Shown here one piece after another: positions 34,282 through 52,655 of a DNA stretch of 64,000 bases. The notes under the pieces were generated by a model. It saw only the letters and a program-made list of their open reading frames with translations. It had not been told where the DNA came from and did not search any database. The stretch is taken from contig NC_087082.1 of assembly GCF_026151205.1 (NCBI RefSeq), positions 8,998,901 through 9,062,900 on the forward strand, given 5' to 3'. The position numbers and the translations under genes are program-made. The first letter of the stretch is position 1, and each line of letters starts with the position of its first letter. This DNA is from Bolinopsis microptera. Lineage: Eukaryota; Ctenophora; Tentaculata; Lobata; Bolinopsidae.

Positions 34282-35534
34282 TGTGACTGTGACTGTGACT
34301 GTGACTGTGACTGTGACTGTGACTGTGACTGTGACTGTGACTGTGACTGTGACTGTGACTGTGACTGTGACTGTGACTGTGACTGTGACTGTGACTGTGA
34401 CTGTGACTGTGACTGTGACTGTGACTGTGACTGTGACTGTGACTGTGACTGTGACTGTGACTGTGACTGTGACTGTGACTGTGACTGTGACTGTGACTGT
34501 GACTGTGACTGTGACTGTGACTGTGACTGTGACTGTGACTGTGACTGTGACTGTGACTGTGACTGTGACTGTGACTGTGACTGTGACTGTGACTGTGACT
34601 GTGACTGTGACTGTGACTGTGACTGTGACTGTGACTGTGACTGTGACTGTGACTGTGACTGTGACTGTGACTGTGACTGTGACTGTGACTGTGACTGTGA
34701 CTGTGACTGTGACTGTGACTGTGACTGTGACTGTGACTGTGACTGTGACTGTGACTGTGACTGTGACTGTGACTGTGACTGTGACTGTGACTGTGACTGT
34801 GACTGTGACTGTGACTGTGACTGTGACTGTGACTGTGACTGTGACTGTGACTGTGACTGTGACTGTGACTGTGACTGTGACTGTGACTGTGACTGTGACT
34901 GTGACTGTGACTGTGACTGTGACTGTGACTGTGACTGTGACTGTGACTGTGACTGTGACTGTGACTGTGACTGTGACTGTGACTGTGACTGTGACTGTGA
35001 CTGTGACTGTGACTGTGACTGTGACTGTGACTGTGACTGTGACTGTGACTGTGACTGTGACTGTGACTGTGACTGTGACTGTGACTGTGACTGTGACTGT
35101 GACTGTGACTGTGACTGTGACTGTGACTGTGACTGTGACTGTGACTGTGACTGTGACTGTGACTGTGACTGTGACTGTGACTGTGACTGTGACTGTGACT
35201 GTGACTGTGACTGTGACTGTGACTGTGACTGTGACTGTGACTGTGACTGTGACTGTGACTGTGACTGTGACTGTGACTGTGACTGTGACTGTGACTGTGA
35301 CTGTGACTGTGACTGTGACTGTGACTGTGACTGTGACTGTGACTGTGACTGTGACTGTGACTGTGACTGTGACTGTGACTGTGACTGTGACTGTGACTGT
35401 GACTGTGACTGTGACTGTGACTGTGACTGTGACTGTGACTGTGACTGTGACTGTGACTGTGACTGTGACTGTGACTGTGACTGTGACTGTGACTGTGACT
35501 GTGACTGTGACTGTGACTGTGACTGTGACTGTGA
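34282..35534. repeat. (TGTGAC)n microsatellite, about 208 uninterrupted units
   Basis: About 1250 bp of a pure hexamer with no substitution that I can see. Several frames stay open only because the repeat lacks stops in them (Val-Thr, Ser-Gln, Ser-His dipeptides). No protein is claimed. Confidence 0.99.
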
Positions 35535-35986
35535 AGCACACAACGTCGAAAATCAAAATTTAGCAAAATATTAGACCTCTTCTAAACAACACAACACAGA
35601 ATCCAGCACACGTGACCATATAAGCATACTTACCATCATCTACATTAACAATCTTCTCAAATTGTCACCTCGAGCCACCCGTCTCCAGTACCACGACACT
35701 CGATCATGATGCAGCATAATACCGGTTACTAATTACTAACAACGTATCTCCTCCCTGTATACACAGTATACACGATAGTATCAAGTCTTGGTAATTGCGA
35801 AACTATAACCATCTCGTTATGTTATTCCGAATATCTTTAGGGAGCTTTTCATATGTTTGTCCTGGAGCCCTACTGTAAAATATCTAGAAGCTGTAACGTA
35901 ATGCTCTTACGTGTTGGTTTAAAGGTGTCGCCCACCACATTATTTAGACTGTTAATTTTGTAAACATCCACTTCAAGGTGACGATG

Positions 35987-38247
<2,261 letters not shown>

Positions 38248-40862
38248 CGTATAGACGAGATGAAACACTCTGCACTTACACGTATAGACGAGATGAAACA
38301 CTCTGCACGTACACGTATAGACGAGATGAAACACTCTGCACTTACACGTATAGACGAGATGAAACACTCTGCACGTACACGTATAGACGAGATGAAACAC
38401 TCTGCACTTTATACGTATAGACGAGATGAAAAACTCTGCACGTACACGTATAGACGAGATGAAACACTCTGCACTTACACGTATAGACAAAATGAAACAC
38501 TCTGCACTTACACGTATAGACGAGATGAAACACTCTGCACTTACATGTATAGATGAGATGAAACACTCTGCACTTACACGTATAGACAAGCTGAAACACT
38601 CTGCACTTACACGTATAGACGAGATGAAACACTCTGCACTTACACGTATAGATGAGATGAAACACTCTGCACGTCAACGTATAGACGAGATGGAACACTC
38701 TGCACTTACACGTATAGACGAGATGAAACACTCTGCACTTACACGTATAGACGAGATGAAACACTCTGCACTTGCACGTATAAACGAGATGAAACACTCT
38801 GCACTTACACGTATAGACAAGATGAAACACTCTGCACTTACACGTATAGACGAGATGGAACACTCTGCACTTACACGTATAGACGAGATGAAACACTCTG
38901 TACTTACACGTATAGACGAGATGAAACACTCTGCACTTACACGTATAGACGAGATGGAACACTCTGCACTTACACGTATAGACGAGATGAAACACTCTGC
39001 ACTTACACGTATAGACGAGATGAAACACTCTGCACTTACGCGTATAGACGAGATGAAACACTCTGCACTTATACGTATAGACGAGATGAAACACTCTGCA
39101 CTTACACGTATAGACGAGATGAAACACTCTGCACTTACACGTATAGACGAGATGAAACACTCTGCACTTACACGTATAGACGAGATGAAACACTCTGCAC
39201 TTACACGTATAGACGAGATGAAACACTCTGCACGTACACGTATAGACGAGATGAAACACTCTGCACTTGCACGTATAAACGAGATGAAACACTCTGCACT
39301 TACACGTATAGACAAGATGAAACACTCTGCACTTACACGTATAGACGAGATGGAACACTCTGCACTTACACGTATAGACGAGATGAAACACTCTGTACTT
39401 ACACGTATAGACGAGATGAAACACTCTGCACTTACACGTATAGACGAGATGAAACACTCTGCACTTACACGTATAGACGAGATGAAACACTCTGCACTTA
39501 CACGTATAGACGAGATGGAACACTCTGCACTTACACGTATAGACGAGATGAAACATTCTGCACTTACACGTATAGACGAGATGAAACACTCTGCACTTAC
39601 GCGTATAGACGAGATGAAACACTCTGCACTTATACGTATAGACGAGATGAAACACTCTGCACTTACACGTATAAACGAGATGAAACACTCTGCACTTACA
39701 CGTATAGACGAGATGAAACACTCTGCACTTACACGTATAGACGAGATGAAACACTCTGCACTTACACGTATAGACGAGATGAAACACTCTGCACGTACAC
39801 GTATAGACGAGATGAAACACTCTGCAATTACACGTATAGACGAGATGAAACACTCTGCACTTACACGTATAGACGAGATGAAACACTCTGCACTTACACG
39901 TATAGACGAGATGAAACACTCTGCACGTACACGTATAGACGAGATGAAACACTCTGCACGTACACGTATAGACGAGATGAAACACTCTGCACTTACACGT
40001 ATAGACGAGATGAAACACTCTGCACTTACACGTATAGACGAGATGAAACACTCTGCACTTACACGTATAGACGAGATGAAACACTCTGCACTTTATACGT
40101 ATAGATGAGACGAAACACTCTGCACTTACACGTATAGACGAGATGAAACACTCTGCACTTACACGTATAGACGAGATGAAACACTCTGCACTTACACGTA
40201 TAGACGAGATGAAACACTCTGCACTTACACGTATAGACGAGATGAAACACTCTGCACTTACACGTATAGACGAGATGGAACACTCTGCACTTACACGTAT
40301 AGACGAGATGGAACACTCTGCACTTACACGTATAGACGAGATGAAACACTCTGCACGTACACGTATAGACGAGATGAAACACTCTGCACGTACACGTATA
40401 GACGAGATGAAACACTCTGCACTTACACGTATAGACGAGATGAAACACTCTGCACTTACACGTATAGACGAGATGAAACACTCTGCACTTACACGTATAG
40501 ACGAGATGAAACACTCTGCACTTTATACGTATAGATGAGATGAAACACTCTGCACTTACACGTATAGACGAGATGAAACACTCTGCACGTACACGTATAG
40601 ACGAGATGAAACACTCTGCACTTACACGTATAGACGAGATGAAACACTCTGCACTTACACGTATAGACGAGATGAAACACTCTGCACTTACACGTATAGA
40701 CGAGATGAAACACTCTGCACTTACACGTATAGACGAGATTAAACACTCTGCAATTACACGTATAGACGAGATGAAACACTCTGCACGTACACGTATAGAC
40801 GAGATGAAACACTCTGCACTTACACGTATAGACGAGATTAAACACTCTGCACTTACACGTTA
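38248..40862. repeat. 33-bp minisatellite, about 79 units, with higher-order structure
   Basis: The unit runs from CGTATAGACGAGATGAAACA to CTCTGCACTTACA. Because 33 is a multiple of three, both strands have long open frames with an 11-residue repeat (plus: MKHSALTRIDE). Variants cluster at a few sites (ACTT/ACGT, AAA/GAA, GAC/AAC). A diagnostic variant run beginning CTTGCACGTATAAAC recurs at 38771 and 39266, exactly 495 bp or 15 units apart, showing block duplication. Units with an extra base (CTTTATACG) at 38407, 40091 and 40521 break the frames. No start context, introns or codon bias supports a protein. Confidence 0.97.
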
Positions 40863-42154
40863 GCTCTGAAGGACGAGTGAATGCTAAACCACTCTGCTGT
40901 TTCCTCGGTAGACAAGGTTACGGTATATTCTGCAGTATTTAAGTAGAGTGATGCACCAGTCTGCAGTAGTGCAGTACCTCAACCTATTGTAGTCTGTCTG
41001 TTAACTACCCTAACCCCTTCTATTTTATAGTGTTATTATGAGACTGTGACATCATCCGGGACGGTCTAAGAAACCGCTATCAAAGGCTTGGAAACCAACG
41101 GTCTTAGTCGACAAATAAGTATTAATAAATGCCACGCTATACAATTATAAGGTTACAAAATATGTTGAATTTTTACTAATGTTTATGATCATGTGATATT
41201 ATTTAATTAATAGCACCATAAAATTATTATAACATCACAAAATAAAAACTAATGTTAGTCGAAAGGAATCGAATGAAGAAACCTGAAAAGGCATGTATAA
41301 ATGACGTTTAGCGAATTGAATTTGTATCAGAGTACTAGCAGAACTTATGGGAGACTACTTAGATTAGAATTTCAACACTTATTGCAAATGCCTCATTAGA
41401 ATTTAGATACACGTTACAGTTGGAATAATTAAGTGTATACCGAACGAAATGTGTTTTGTACTACAATGTCTTCTTGAGCTATGAGAGGTATTTTGCCTTG
41501 TCAATTGCACAGGGACTGGACTGAACTGCACAAGCAATATTACGAGGTTGCAAATACCGTGTATTTCAGAATACGAGGCTACGTGTCTTTAAAGGTCGCA
41601 ACAACAGCTATAGAAAGCAAGCAGTACCGACTGAGATGGCGTCAATTAAAGTCTAGGTCAGTGTACCGTCCCGTCAAGCTGTTGCTCCTCGCAGGTTGTG
41701 CCACAATGTAACCACTACTTGCATGCAAGTATTTAATTCGGATGTTACTAGGCTCCTACATAACCATCCGGTCCCGGTAAATAAGCCCTAAATAGATGTA
41801 AGACTTAAAGGCTCCGGAGGGTCAAAACATGCACTATTGCCAAAATCGTCTCGAGGAATTTATCGTTCTTAAAACGAATGAACTCCGTCCAGTACATATG
41901 ACGTCACTAAGCTGTTCTAAAGATTGGAATTTATTAATACCCAACACTCGATTTGCGACGCTGGCGCCGATGGATGACAATACAATTCCTTTCAGTTTGA
42001 TTATGTCGTCAGAACTGATAAAATTAGCTTGGAATCAATGTCACCGTTAACCTTCAGCAACATCACCAACGGCACTAGGCACTACTGAACCTATCAGAAG
42101 AGAATTAGAATAGTTTGTATCATTCCCGGTACCATTTACCGGGTCATTGAATTA

Positions 42155-42236
42155 AAATTACAAAATACTTACTTCAAATTACAAAATACTTACTTAATAT
42201 TACAAAATACTTACTTAATATTACAAAATACTTACT
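42155..42236. repeat. Tandem repeat of about 22 bp, four units
   Basis: ATTACAAAATACTTACTTAAT repeated with minor changes. Confidence 0.9.
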
Positions 42237-44485
42237 AACTGGTTTCACGCGTTATTTTTACCAACTAATAGTAATATAACCCTCCAACCTCTATTTAACG
42301 AACATTTATATTTACCGGGCTCTCTTGCTTCCTCAAGATTCTAAACGGTATTAAAGGCTGGAAAGATAAATTAGATGAGGAATTAACCGTAACGAATGAA
42401 TAGACGGTTATAGACCGTGCCGGTTAACAAAATTTAAAACTAGATGAGCGGAATCGAACCTCTACAAGACTCAGCTAAACATCAAACAGCAGGTTCACCA
42501 AATGTTGGGGCCATGCTGACAAATAAAGTATGTTATGATTCCAGATGTACTTTGTACTTTACAAATTAGCGGTAATTAATGACCGATTAGATTTTACAGT
42601 CGCCACAATGGCCTTTTTGCCAAGCAATTGAAATTTTGACAAAGGATAGGTCTAATTTTGATTAAGGAGGGGTCTAATTAGTTACTTGTCATACTTACTT
42701 GTTATACTAGCTGTTCTTATTTGGTTTTTTATGCCATACGTTTACCAGCATGACATGTCCTCAAACTTGCTAGCTGACTGGTTAAGAATGTGTAAATTTA
42801 TATTTTCTTATGAATCCTGAACTTTAAGGTTTCTAAATTTTAGATAAAGGAGATATTTGTTACTCAACATTAAGGTGGTGGTGCAATAACTTATAACACA
42901 AACTCTGGGTCTTGTCGTTTGTGAAAGCTCTCCAAAATGCAGATAGAGTTAAATAATTTTCGTAGCCGGTTATATACAAAAATAAAAGCATAAATACAGT
43001 CCAACAAGCACTGGAAGATTAAGAAGCGGAAGTAAACTAAAACAGGCAGAAATTAAAGGCCGATATAGATTATAGAAAGACAGAAATTGAAGGTTAAACA
43101 GCAAATTTTCACACGGTATCCTAGAGATGGTTCAGACCTATTATAAAATTGATGCATTTCAAGTGTTATTAAGATAAAAAATAGCCGATAAAATATACTC
43201 TATGGTGACTCTGAAAACTGAGAAACTCAAGCATTATAGATAAGTAATATAAGTAAATAAGTAACATAACGAAGACACAATACTCTTATAAACACACGGC
43301 GCAAGATTTAGATATACGATACCCAAAAAACATGTAGAATCCCTTTACAAAACAATTGCACTTATGATACCACATTATAATATGTTACTACGAACTAGAG
43401 GCACAAGGCGAGAATGTGTTTGCGACGCATGATTGCTTTTAGAGCGGAGGGTCCCATTGGTGGAGGATCTCTGAAGCTAAATTGTTATTGGTCAACATGT
43501 CATTGTGTGGTGAAATCAAGTTATGTTCATTATTTTCTGGGTCCATTAATACTTATCGCCACGATGCGCTTTGATGACGATTGAATTTATCTGTTGTTTA
43601 ACTGATGGGCTTCTGCAGGAATATCCCGGAAGTTGGGTTTTAGATTTTACGATCGGCTACCAAAAGACTACCTTTTTGGGATCGTTAATGGTCAAAATTA
43701 TTTTTGTATCAATGTTCAGTAAATATATTTGGACAAATAATTTGTAGTCGATGGAGTGCACAAATTATTCACACCCATGAGCTGATTCATTATGTTAAAG
43801 TTCAAGAATTTTCGGGAAATTGGGAGATACTGTTTAGCCACGAATCAACCAAGGTCCAAGATTCAGCCTCTATAAGTATACGATCACCTAATTTCCCAAT
43901 TAGTCGGATTTTATCAATTGATTCAAAGTACCACTGAGTGTAGGGCATAACAAAAAATTGTTAACCAAAAGTAATCACGCTTCAGAAAGCCCAGTTGCCG
44001 GCAAGATGTATGTTTTAGTCCACACCATCATCAGTCATCACTGAGTCAATTATACCATTGGTTTGTAGAATTTTAAAAGAGTATTAAGTGCGAAACGAGA
44101 GACAACATGAACCGTTTCCGTAGAACACTGAGCTGCTCTTGATAGATAATAACTTTAGAAAAGTTATGGATCCTGTATAGAGATTGATGATAACTGGTTT
44201 CATGACTAGACAGATAATAACAGAAAATACGCTAAAACTCCTTTAAAAACAACTATAAAAGAAAGTTGGCACAGAAAGAAAATAATAACGAAACAAATCG
44301 TGGTGATTGCCATTTGGGATCGGCGGTTTTGACGTTGTCAATTATAGGCAGGCAGAATAATTGTCTCTGCTACCTCTGCTATGACGGGACTTTATGATCC
44401 GACCATGACTAAAATGGCACTGGTATAGAAATTCCCGTGATACTGGTGTAGCATAGTGTTACTAACACCTCCTTTATCATGTATA

Positions 44486-44600
44486 AGCAAGGTAGCTGAT
44501 GATAACGCTGTGTAGCAAGGTAGCTGATGATAACGCTGTGTAGCAAGGTAGCTGAAGATAACACTATGTAGCATTAGGTATAGCTGGAGATACTGATAAC
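44486..44600. repeat. Tandem repeat of about 28 bp, three to four units
   Basis: AGCAAGGTAGCTGATGATAA followed by CGCTGTGT; the last units are diverged. Confidence 0.85.
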
Positions 44601-47600
44601 ACTGTATAGTCAAGATACAACTGAATAACTGAAACGCCGCCAAATCTAGACCGTATGAAATTAACTCTCGTACACTCTATATAGAGGTACACTATAATAT
44701 ATCGTCAAACATATATAATATAGTATATATTTATAGTGTATAATATATACGGTCAGCGTATCAAGTGGGGGTCCGGAGAGAGATTTATTGTCGTGTAAGT
44801 AGGATAGTAGTTTTAGATATTACTCAGTGTGCTGCATGTAAAGTTGTGTTTGATTAGAAGGTCATGCTGCGTGTTGCCGGGCCATTTAGTTGCGTCAATT
44901 CTGGATTAGGAAGTGATCAATGTTGATCAATATGCTGAATGGATGATTCAAGTAATTTGTTCAGTTGTAGTAGAGCTTTGGATCTGAGGGACATTCTTGC
45001 CGATCTTACACGATGACGAAAATGCAGTAGTCACAAGTTCTGTGCTTACCATTTTCAACATTATTTTTATAAGGGATACCTCCTTTGGCATGATTCAGAT
45101 TGAACGCATTCAATCTTTCAGATTTTATCAAAAAAAAGCTTTTAATTAATTCACAAAGTTCAATAACAAACAGTGGTCGTACCAAACATTTCCCAGCTTT
45201 GAACACCTAATGTCCCAAAAGTGCACCTTAAGTGATCCCTAATGACGTCAATCGCACTGTTGCCCGTAGGGCCCGAAAATGTGCTCAAATAGGCAGCGTT
45301 TGCCGGTGCGGCCGACATTCCTTTTAGTTACAGTGGTGTCCCAATAAAAGGGTTAATTGTGCAAGTATGTTAGATTGAAATTGAATTATTCAACAGATAG
45401 GTACTGCTAAATTGAGACACAAGTAGGACAAAAAGAAACGTAGTCTTCAACAGGATTGCTGTTGCTTAATTTTTAGTGGGCGTCTAGCCGATCATAACCG
45501 AAAACCATTCGCAGATCAAAAAACAATCTACATTTACCCTCCAAAGTATCAAAACATCTTGGTGACTGCACACTAAAAGGGAAATCACTACTAGTCAAAG
45601 TTTCTTGAACCGTATGAGCATGTAGACTGTAGAGCAGCTAATCAAATGACACCGTGACGTTGCAGAAACTACACTGAGTATCTTATCGCATTTACCAACT
45701 ATGATTTAAAACCTTCCTCCCAATATAGGAAATGAACTGGAACAGAAGAGACGGCAAAGACTGAAATAAACCTTTCTGCATATTATATTAGTTGTGATGA
45801 AAATTTAGGTGATCAGATATACCCGCTAACAGATCTGTGTGACGTTGTGGCGACCACACAAAATCAGAGGTTTTAAAGTTAAAGGTTACAGCTGGTGATT
45901 GCCTTCAGGAGAGCTTGCTCTATCAGACTGAATTATTGAGAGTTACTCTCACTTAAATAAAAGTGCTATATAGTAGTTGATCAAAAGATCGAGCGAGACG
46001 CGCTCTTAATATAATGAAAAATGAGCGCTAATTAAAGAGCAAAGGAATCAAACTGGCTAGGAAATGACGATACGAAATTTGAAACCAGGAATCATTCAGT
46101 TACTTGATTATTAATTGATAATGTGGCGGTATACCTTGTATTGACTGTACAATATCCATTCCTTCTAAACATATACATTTATATAACTTACATTAAATTA
46201 CAAGCTTCACGTTAATTCGCTCTATTAGTACAACACTTCCCGAGGAACTGAATTAGTGTTCTCACAAGAAAAAGAAGCTGTGGCCGGTTTGCTGACGTGA
46301 AAGTGACAAAATTAAAGTACAAACTCACGAAAGTAACTACAGTCTAAGAAGAGAGAATGCACTATATAATACCGTGGAATCATAATCTTAAACGTGTACC
46401 GTATTATAGCTGTACTAGCTGCTCTCTACACGTTCCCCTCGGAATTTAGCTAGACTTATTACATCTCAACGTATCCAATATCATTCTTTCTATCCTGGCT
46501 GCGTCCTGGACAGGTGTCTTGTATCTCGCCAACTGTCCGGTAACGAACCACTTTAGTGTATCTTATATAGTGATATATTATGTGTAATATATTAGTGTAT
46601 TATGTTTAATTTATTTTAATAATTCCTTAGAATGAGGACCATATGTAAGTGAGCTTATACTTAAGAATGGTTACCAATCTTTATCTAAATTGGGGTTTAG
46701 GTTACAAGTTCAAGCTTAATTGAACCGCAAATTTTCCAATGCCCTTTAAGTATTTATAGGTTCATGTGTGATGCAATATTGAGCCCAATAACACTATCGA
46801 TTATAATTACATCAACCTATAATATCTCTGTGGTTAGAGGTTATCACTATCTGAGAGGAATTCAATCGGTTTGAAGCCACGAAGTGATTCACATATTGTT
46901 GATTGATTCGTATCGACGAGATCCCGTAGCAAGCTACATTGATGTGTATAAGAATTTAATCTCGTTTGAGAATGAATATATTTGTAGACCTGGTAGGCCA
47001 TATTATCTTATGAAGGCTGGCAGCCGGGCATGAAGGCCATATAAGTGGTCAGAGTCGGCCACTATGCAGGCCATAATCACGTTATCTCCCTTCATGTAAA
47101 CTATAACTATAAGACAAAACAATATTATATACCACTTCGGCAAACTGGTTTGCAATTGATCAGTTTAGAACATCTAACCAAAGCCCTTTGTCTTAAATCT
47201 GTATCCGCTAAAAGTCTAAATCTGTAGTTGTATCATATAAAATTAGATTGGGTGACCGACCAACAAATCATGTTATTGACTGTATTTACACGGAACTGGA
47301 TTAGTCTTTCAAAACAGAAACCCCAGCATCTTCCATCGAGTGAGACAATGGCATTTTGTCGTCATCATTAACAATCACCACTCTATCGCACTATAATTGT
47401 ACTTAGTAGAAATCGATTGTCTATTACCTATTCACGACAGTATGCTTATTTATAATAGTTAAAGTATATCGAAAAGTTTTGATTCGATCATTATTTGACC
47501 ATTCACTTTCTGTGCATTGTGACCATTCCTGCTTTCCGGGTACGGACTTATATGTTATAAAATTTAACAAAGAAAGAAGCGTAATGTAATGTTTTAAATT

Positions 47601-48026
47601 CGATTCTCCCATTTATAGTTACCATTATAAGGCATAAAGTTCCTTATTTGGGGCATTTTACAGCGAATTTAGGGAGATAAAACATTATATAGCAGCGATA
47701 TCTGACTCAAAGAGCCGGTGCATTAACTCTAATAATAGAATATCTCTTAATCGTTTCAATAATGGCTCTACCAAAAAGAATGATGATTTTCGATCTTTCA
47801 ACTGCAATCCTGTTCTATCAGAAAAATGAGAAACGGCATACTTCCGAGGCGCAAGAAACTTAAATCCGGCGGAAGCATTGAAAATGGCTCCCCAAGCGGC
47901 TTGAGAAAGATTTAGCACTCTCTCTGCTACACAGAGAAAATAGTCAGATTGGGGATCGGGTCAAGTTTACCTAATATGGGATAATGGAATAATATTGCCA
48001 GGGTAGGTATTGGAGTAAGAGAGACA

Positions 48027-49606
<1,580 letters not shown>

Positions 49607-49845
49607 AATTTGACCAAAACCCATAATCATGGGTAGAGTGTACCTAATCAATAAGCTTTATTACCAATTACAATTCGTAAGCCGTGATCGAATGGAAAAA
49701 GCGAGCGACCGATTTCATTCTCGGTATCAATTTGCATTTGCGGACGGTTATTCAAATTAACTAATTAATATCATTTCCTTTTGTTTGGAAAAGAGAGACA
49801 CTGGCAGCGGTACACTCTACCCATGATTATGGGTTTTGGTCAAAT
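49607..49845. mobile_element. MITE copy 2 with perfect terminal inverted repeats
   Basis: About 239 bp. At least 33 bases at each end (49609-49641 and 49811-49843) are exact reverse complements, starting TTGACCAAAACCCATAATCA. The core matches 10625-10842. There is no ORF. The target duplication is unclear; the flanks are AT-rich. The intact ends suggest that this copy is the younger of the two. Confidence 0.88.
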
Positions 49846-49911
49846 ATCATCTCTTTTTGATTATAATGTCAGGATAACTTACACAGTCGAAACTTCATTA
49901 ACAAGGACTAA

Positions 49912-51297
49912 GGAGGTAATTCGACAATTTCGAAATTCTGCCTTTGTAAACGTTTCCTTGTGTTTAGTTAGGTATATCTGTCGATAACCGACTGAATATG
50001 GCACTTTTTACTCATTCAAGTGGCATTAAATTCATATATAATGCCATTTAAATATCGCGGAAAGCAGAATATATTAGAAATCACGAATGAGCAAAATTCT
50101 TACCTTTCGCACGTGCAAACTTTGAGCGGACGTTGCGTGCGCATACAATATTGAATCACCGTAAATTTTTGCATAGTGGTATTTAATATATAGTTTGATG
50201 AGTATGCAAAGTTTCAGAAGATTTCAAAAAGAACTTGGATCACAACGGGACTCCACAGTTGATAAAAATCGTGAAAATCAAAATTTTTAGTGATTTTAGC
50301 TATTTTAAATCAATTTGGGCGTATCCCCACGTGTGCAACTTTTCGATTTTTAACTTTAAAACTAGCCTATAACACAATTGACACCTTTAAGAAGCAAAAT
50401 TGAGCTCCACAACCCAAGGGATGGCCCAACACCAGAGAATACTAATTCACAACTTTTGTGTTTTTATAAAATTATTCTTCAAAAAAGCACTAACTTCAAT
50501 AGCAAATATCTTTATGAAGGAGCAAGGTAGGAAACTATTCCGGTAGATTTTCGGAATGCTTGAACAATTATCTAAGGTGAAAATATCCTCAGATTTTGAA
50601 TAAGATTACTCCTTAATAGTGAAAAATCGATTTGAAAAGTTGTTACTTTGTCAAAAATCAAGTTTTGAAAACACTTAATTTGATGACGTCATCAAGTGAT
50701 GATGATGACGTTAATTTATTTTTCAATACAATGTAAACTAAAGCTTAAACGATTATCTTTAAAACCTGTGGTTCGAGATGACTGTATCGTTTATACTTTT
50801 GAATCTAAGGACACTTAAATGTAGGCTACAATTTACTGCAAAAAGCGTCTATACATATTATATAATTATATCTTCACGACAATCTGTTGTAAAACAGGGG
50901 TTCCAGAAAACCCACTACACGATACTCCTGAAACATGAAATTTTTTTTACAGTCGATTTGGACAAGGTCTAGACGCCCTGCAAAGTTTCAGATCTCTAAC
51001 TCAATTTTAACATGGTTTTTAAGGCACCTGAATATGGCGATTTTGGGTTTTTTACCTAATTTCGTATAACATGCTGGCGCGTATTTTGCGCAAATTTCTT
51101 AAAAACCTCCATATAACTATTTCTTATTCCTGTCATCTTTAACATTGAATTAGAATGTTTTGAACTTAAATGAACCTGCTGAACTACTTTCGGTGAGTCT
51201 TAATGCCTGGAAAACAATAAAGGGGATATAATAGTATAGGGGGTAAATAGTATTGTGAATATAAGGGCGACGGTAATGCTTGCCAGCATTGTGATTA
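49912..51297. repeat. Direct tandem duplication, copy 1 (about 1.39 kb)
   Basis: Begins GGAGGTAATT and ends in GCTTGCCAGCATTGTGATTA. It aligns with 51298-52655 along its whole length with scattered substitutions and small indels, including about 45 extra bases near 49945-49990. Shared landmarks are GAGCGGACGTTGCGTGCGCA, TGATGACGTCATCAAGTGAT and AACATGCTGGCGCGTATTTT. There is no conserved ORF. Confidence 0.9.
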
Positions 51298-52655
51298 GGA
51301 GGTAATTTCATCGATTTCGAAATTTTACCTGACTGAATATGGCACTTTTTACTCATTCAAGTTGGCATTAAATTGATATATAATTCCATTTAAGTATCGC
51401 GGGAAAGCAGAATTTATTCGAAATCACGAATGAGCAAAATTCTCACCTTTCGCACGTGCAAACTTTGAGCGGACGTTGCGTGCGCATACAATATTGAATC
51501 ACCGTAAATTTTTGCATAGCAGTATTTTATATATAATTTAATAAGCATGCAAAGTTTCAGAAGATTTCATATAGAACTTGGATCACAACGGGACTCCAAA
51601 GTTGATAAAAATGGTGAAAACAGCAATTTTCAGTAATTTTAGCAATTTTCTATCAATTTGGGCGTGTCCCCACGTGTGCAACTTTTCGATTTTTAACTTT
51701 AAAACTAGCCTATAACACAATTTAGATCTTTAGAAAGCACAATCGAGCTCCACAACCCAAGGGATGGCCCAACACCAGAGAATACTAATTCACAACTTTT
51801 GTATTTTTATAAAATTATTCTTCAAAAAAGCACTAACTTCAATAGCGAATATCTTTATGAAGGAGCAAGGTAGGAAAATTTTCCGGTAGATTTTCAGAAT
51901 GCTTGGACAATTATCTAAGATGAAAATGTCCTCAGATTTTGAATAAAATTACTCCTTAATGGTTTAAAATCGATTTGAAAAGTTGTTATTTTGTTAAAAA
52001 CCAAGTTTTAAAAACACTTAAGTTGATGACGTCATCAAGTGATGATGATGACGTTAAATTATTTTTTAATATAATGGAAACTAGAGTGTAAACGATTATC
52101 TTCAAGACCTGTGGTTCGAAATGACTGTATCTTTTATACTTTTGAATCTACGGACACTTAAATGTAGGCTATAATTGACTGCAAAAGCGTCTATATATAT
52201 ATAATATATATATATACTTCACGACAATCTGTTGTAAAACAGGGGTTCCAGAAAACCCACTTGCCGATACTCCTGAAACATGAAATTTTTTTTACAGTCG
52301 ATTTGGTCAAGGTCTAGACGCCCTGCAAAGTTTCATATCTCTAACTCAGTTTTAACATGGTTTTTATGGCACCTGAATATGGCGATTTTGGGTTTTTTAC
52401 CTAATTTCGTATAACTATAAGTATAACATGCTGGCGCGTATTTTGCGCAAATTTCTTAAAAACCTCCACATAACTATTTCTTATTCCTGTCATCTTTAAC
52501 ATTGAATTAGAATGTTTTGAACTTAAATATGCCTGCTGAACTACTTTCGATGAATCTTAATGCCTGGAAAACAATAAAGGGGATATACTAGTATAGGGGG
52601 TAAATAGTATTGTGAATATAAGGGCGACGGTAATGCTTGCCAGCATTGTGATTAT
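51298..52655. repeat. Direct tandem duplication, copy 2 (about 1.36 kb)
   Basis: Second copy of 49912-51297, directly adjacent. It has an expanded TA run near 52195-52215 and small indels. Frames differ between copies, so the unit is not coding. It may be an unknown element or a satellite monomer. Confidence 0.9.

Noticed and set aside
34110-35566. Long ORFs of Ser-Gln, Thr-Val and Ser-His repeats
   Set aside because: They are translations of a pure hexanucleotide array that lacks stops in several frames; no gene evidence.
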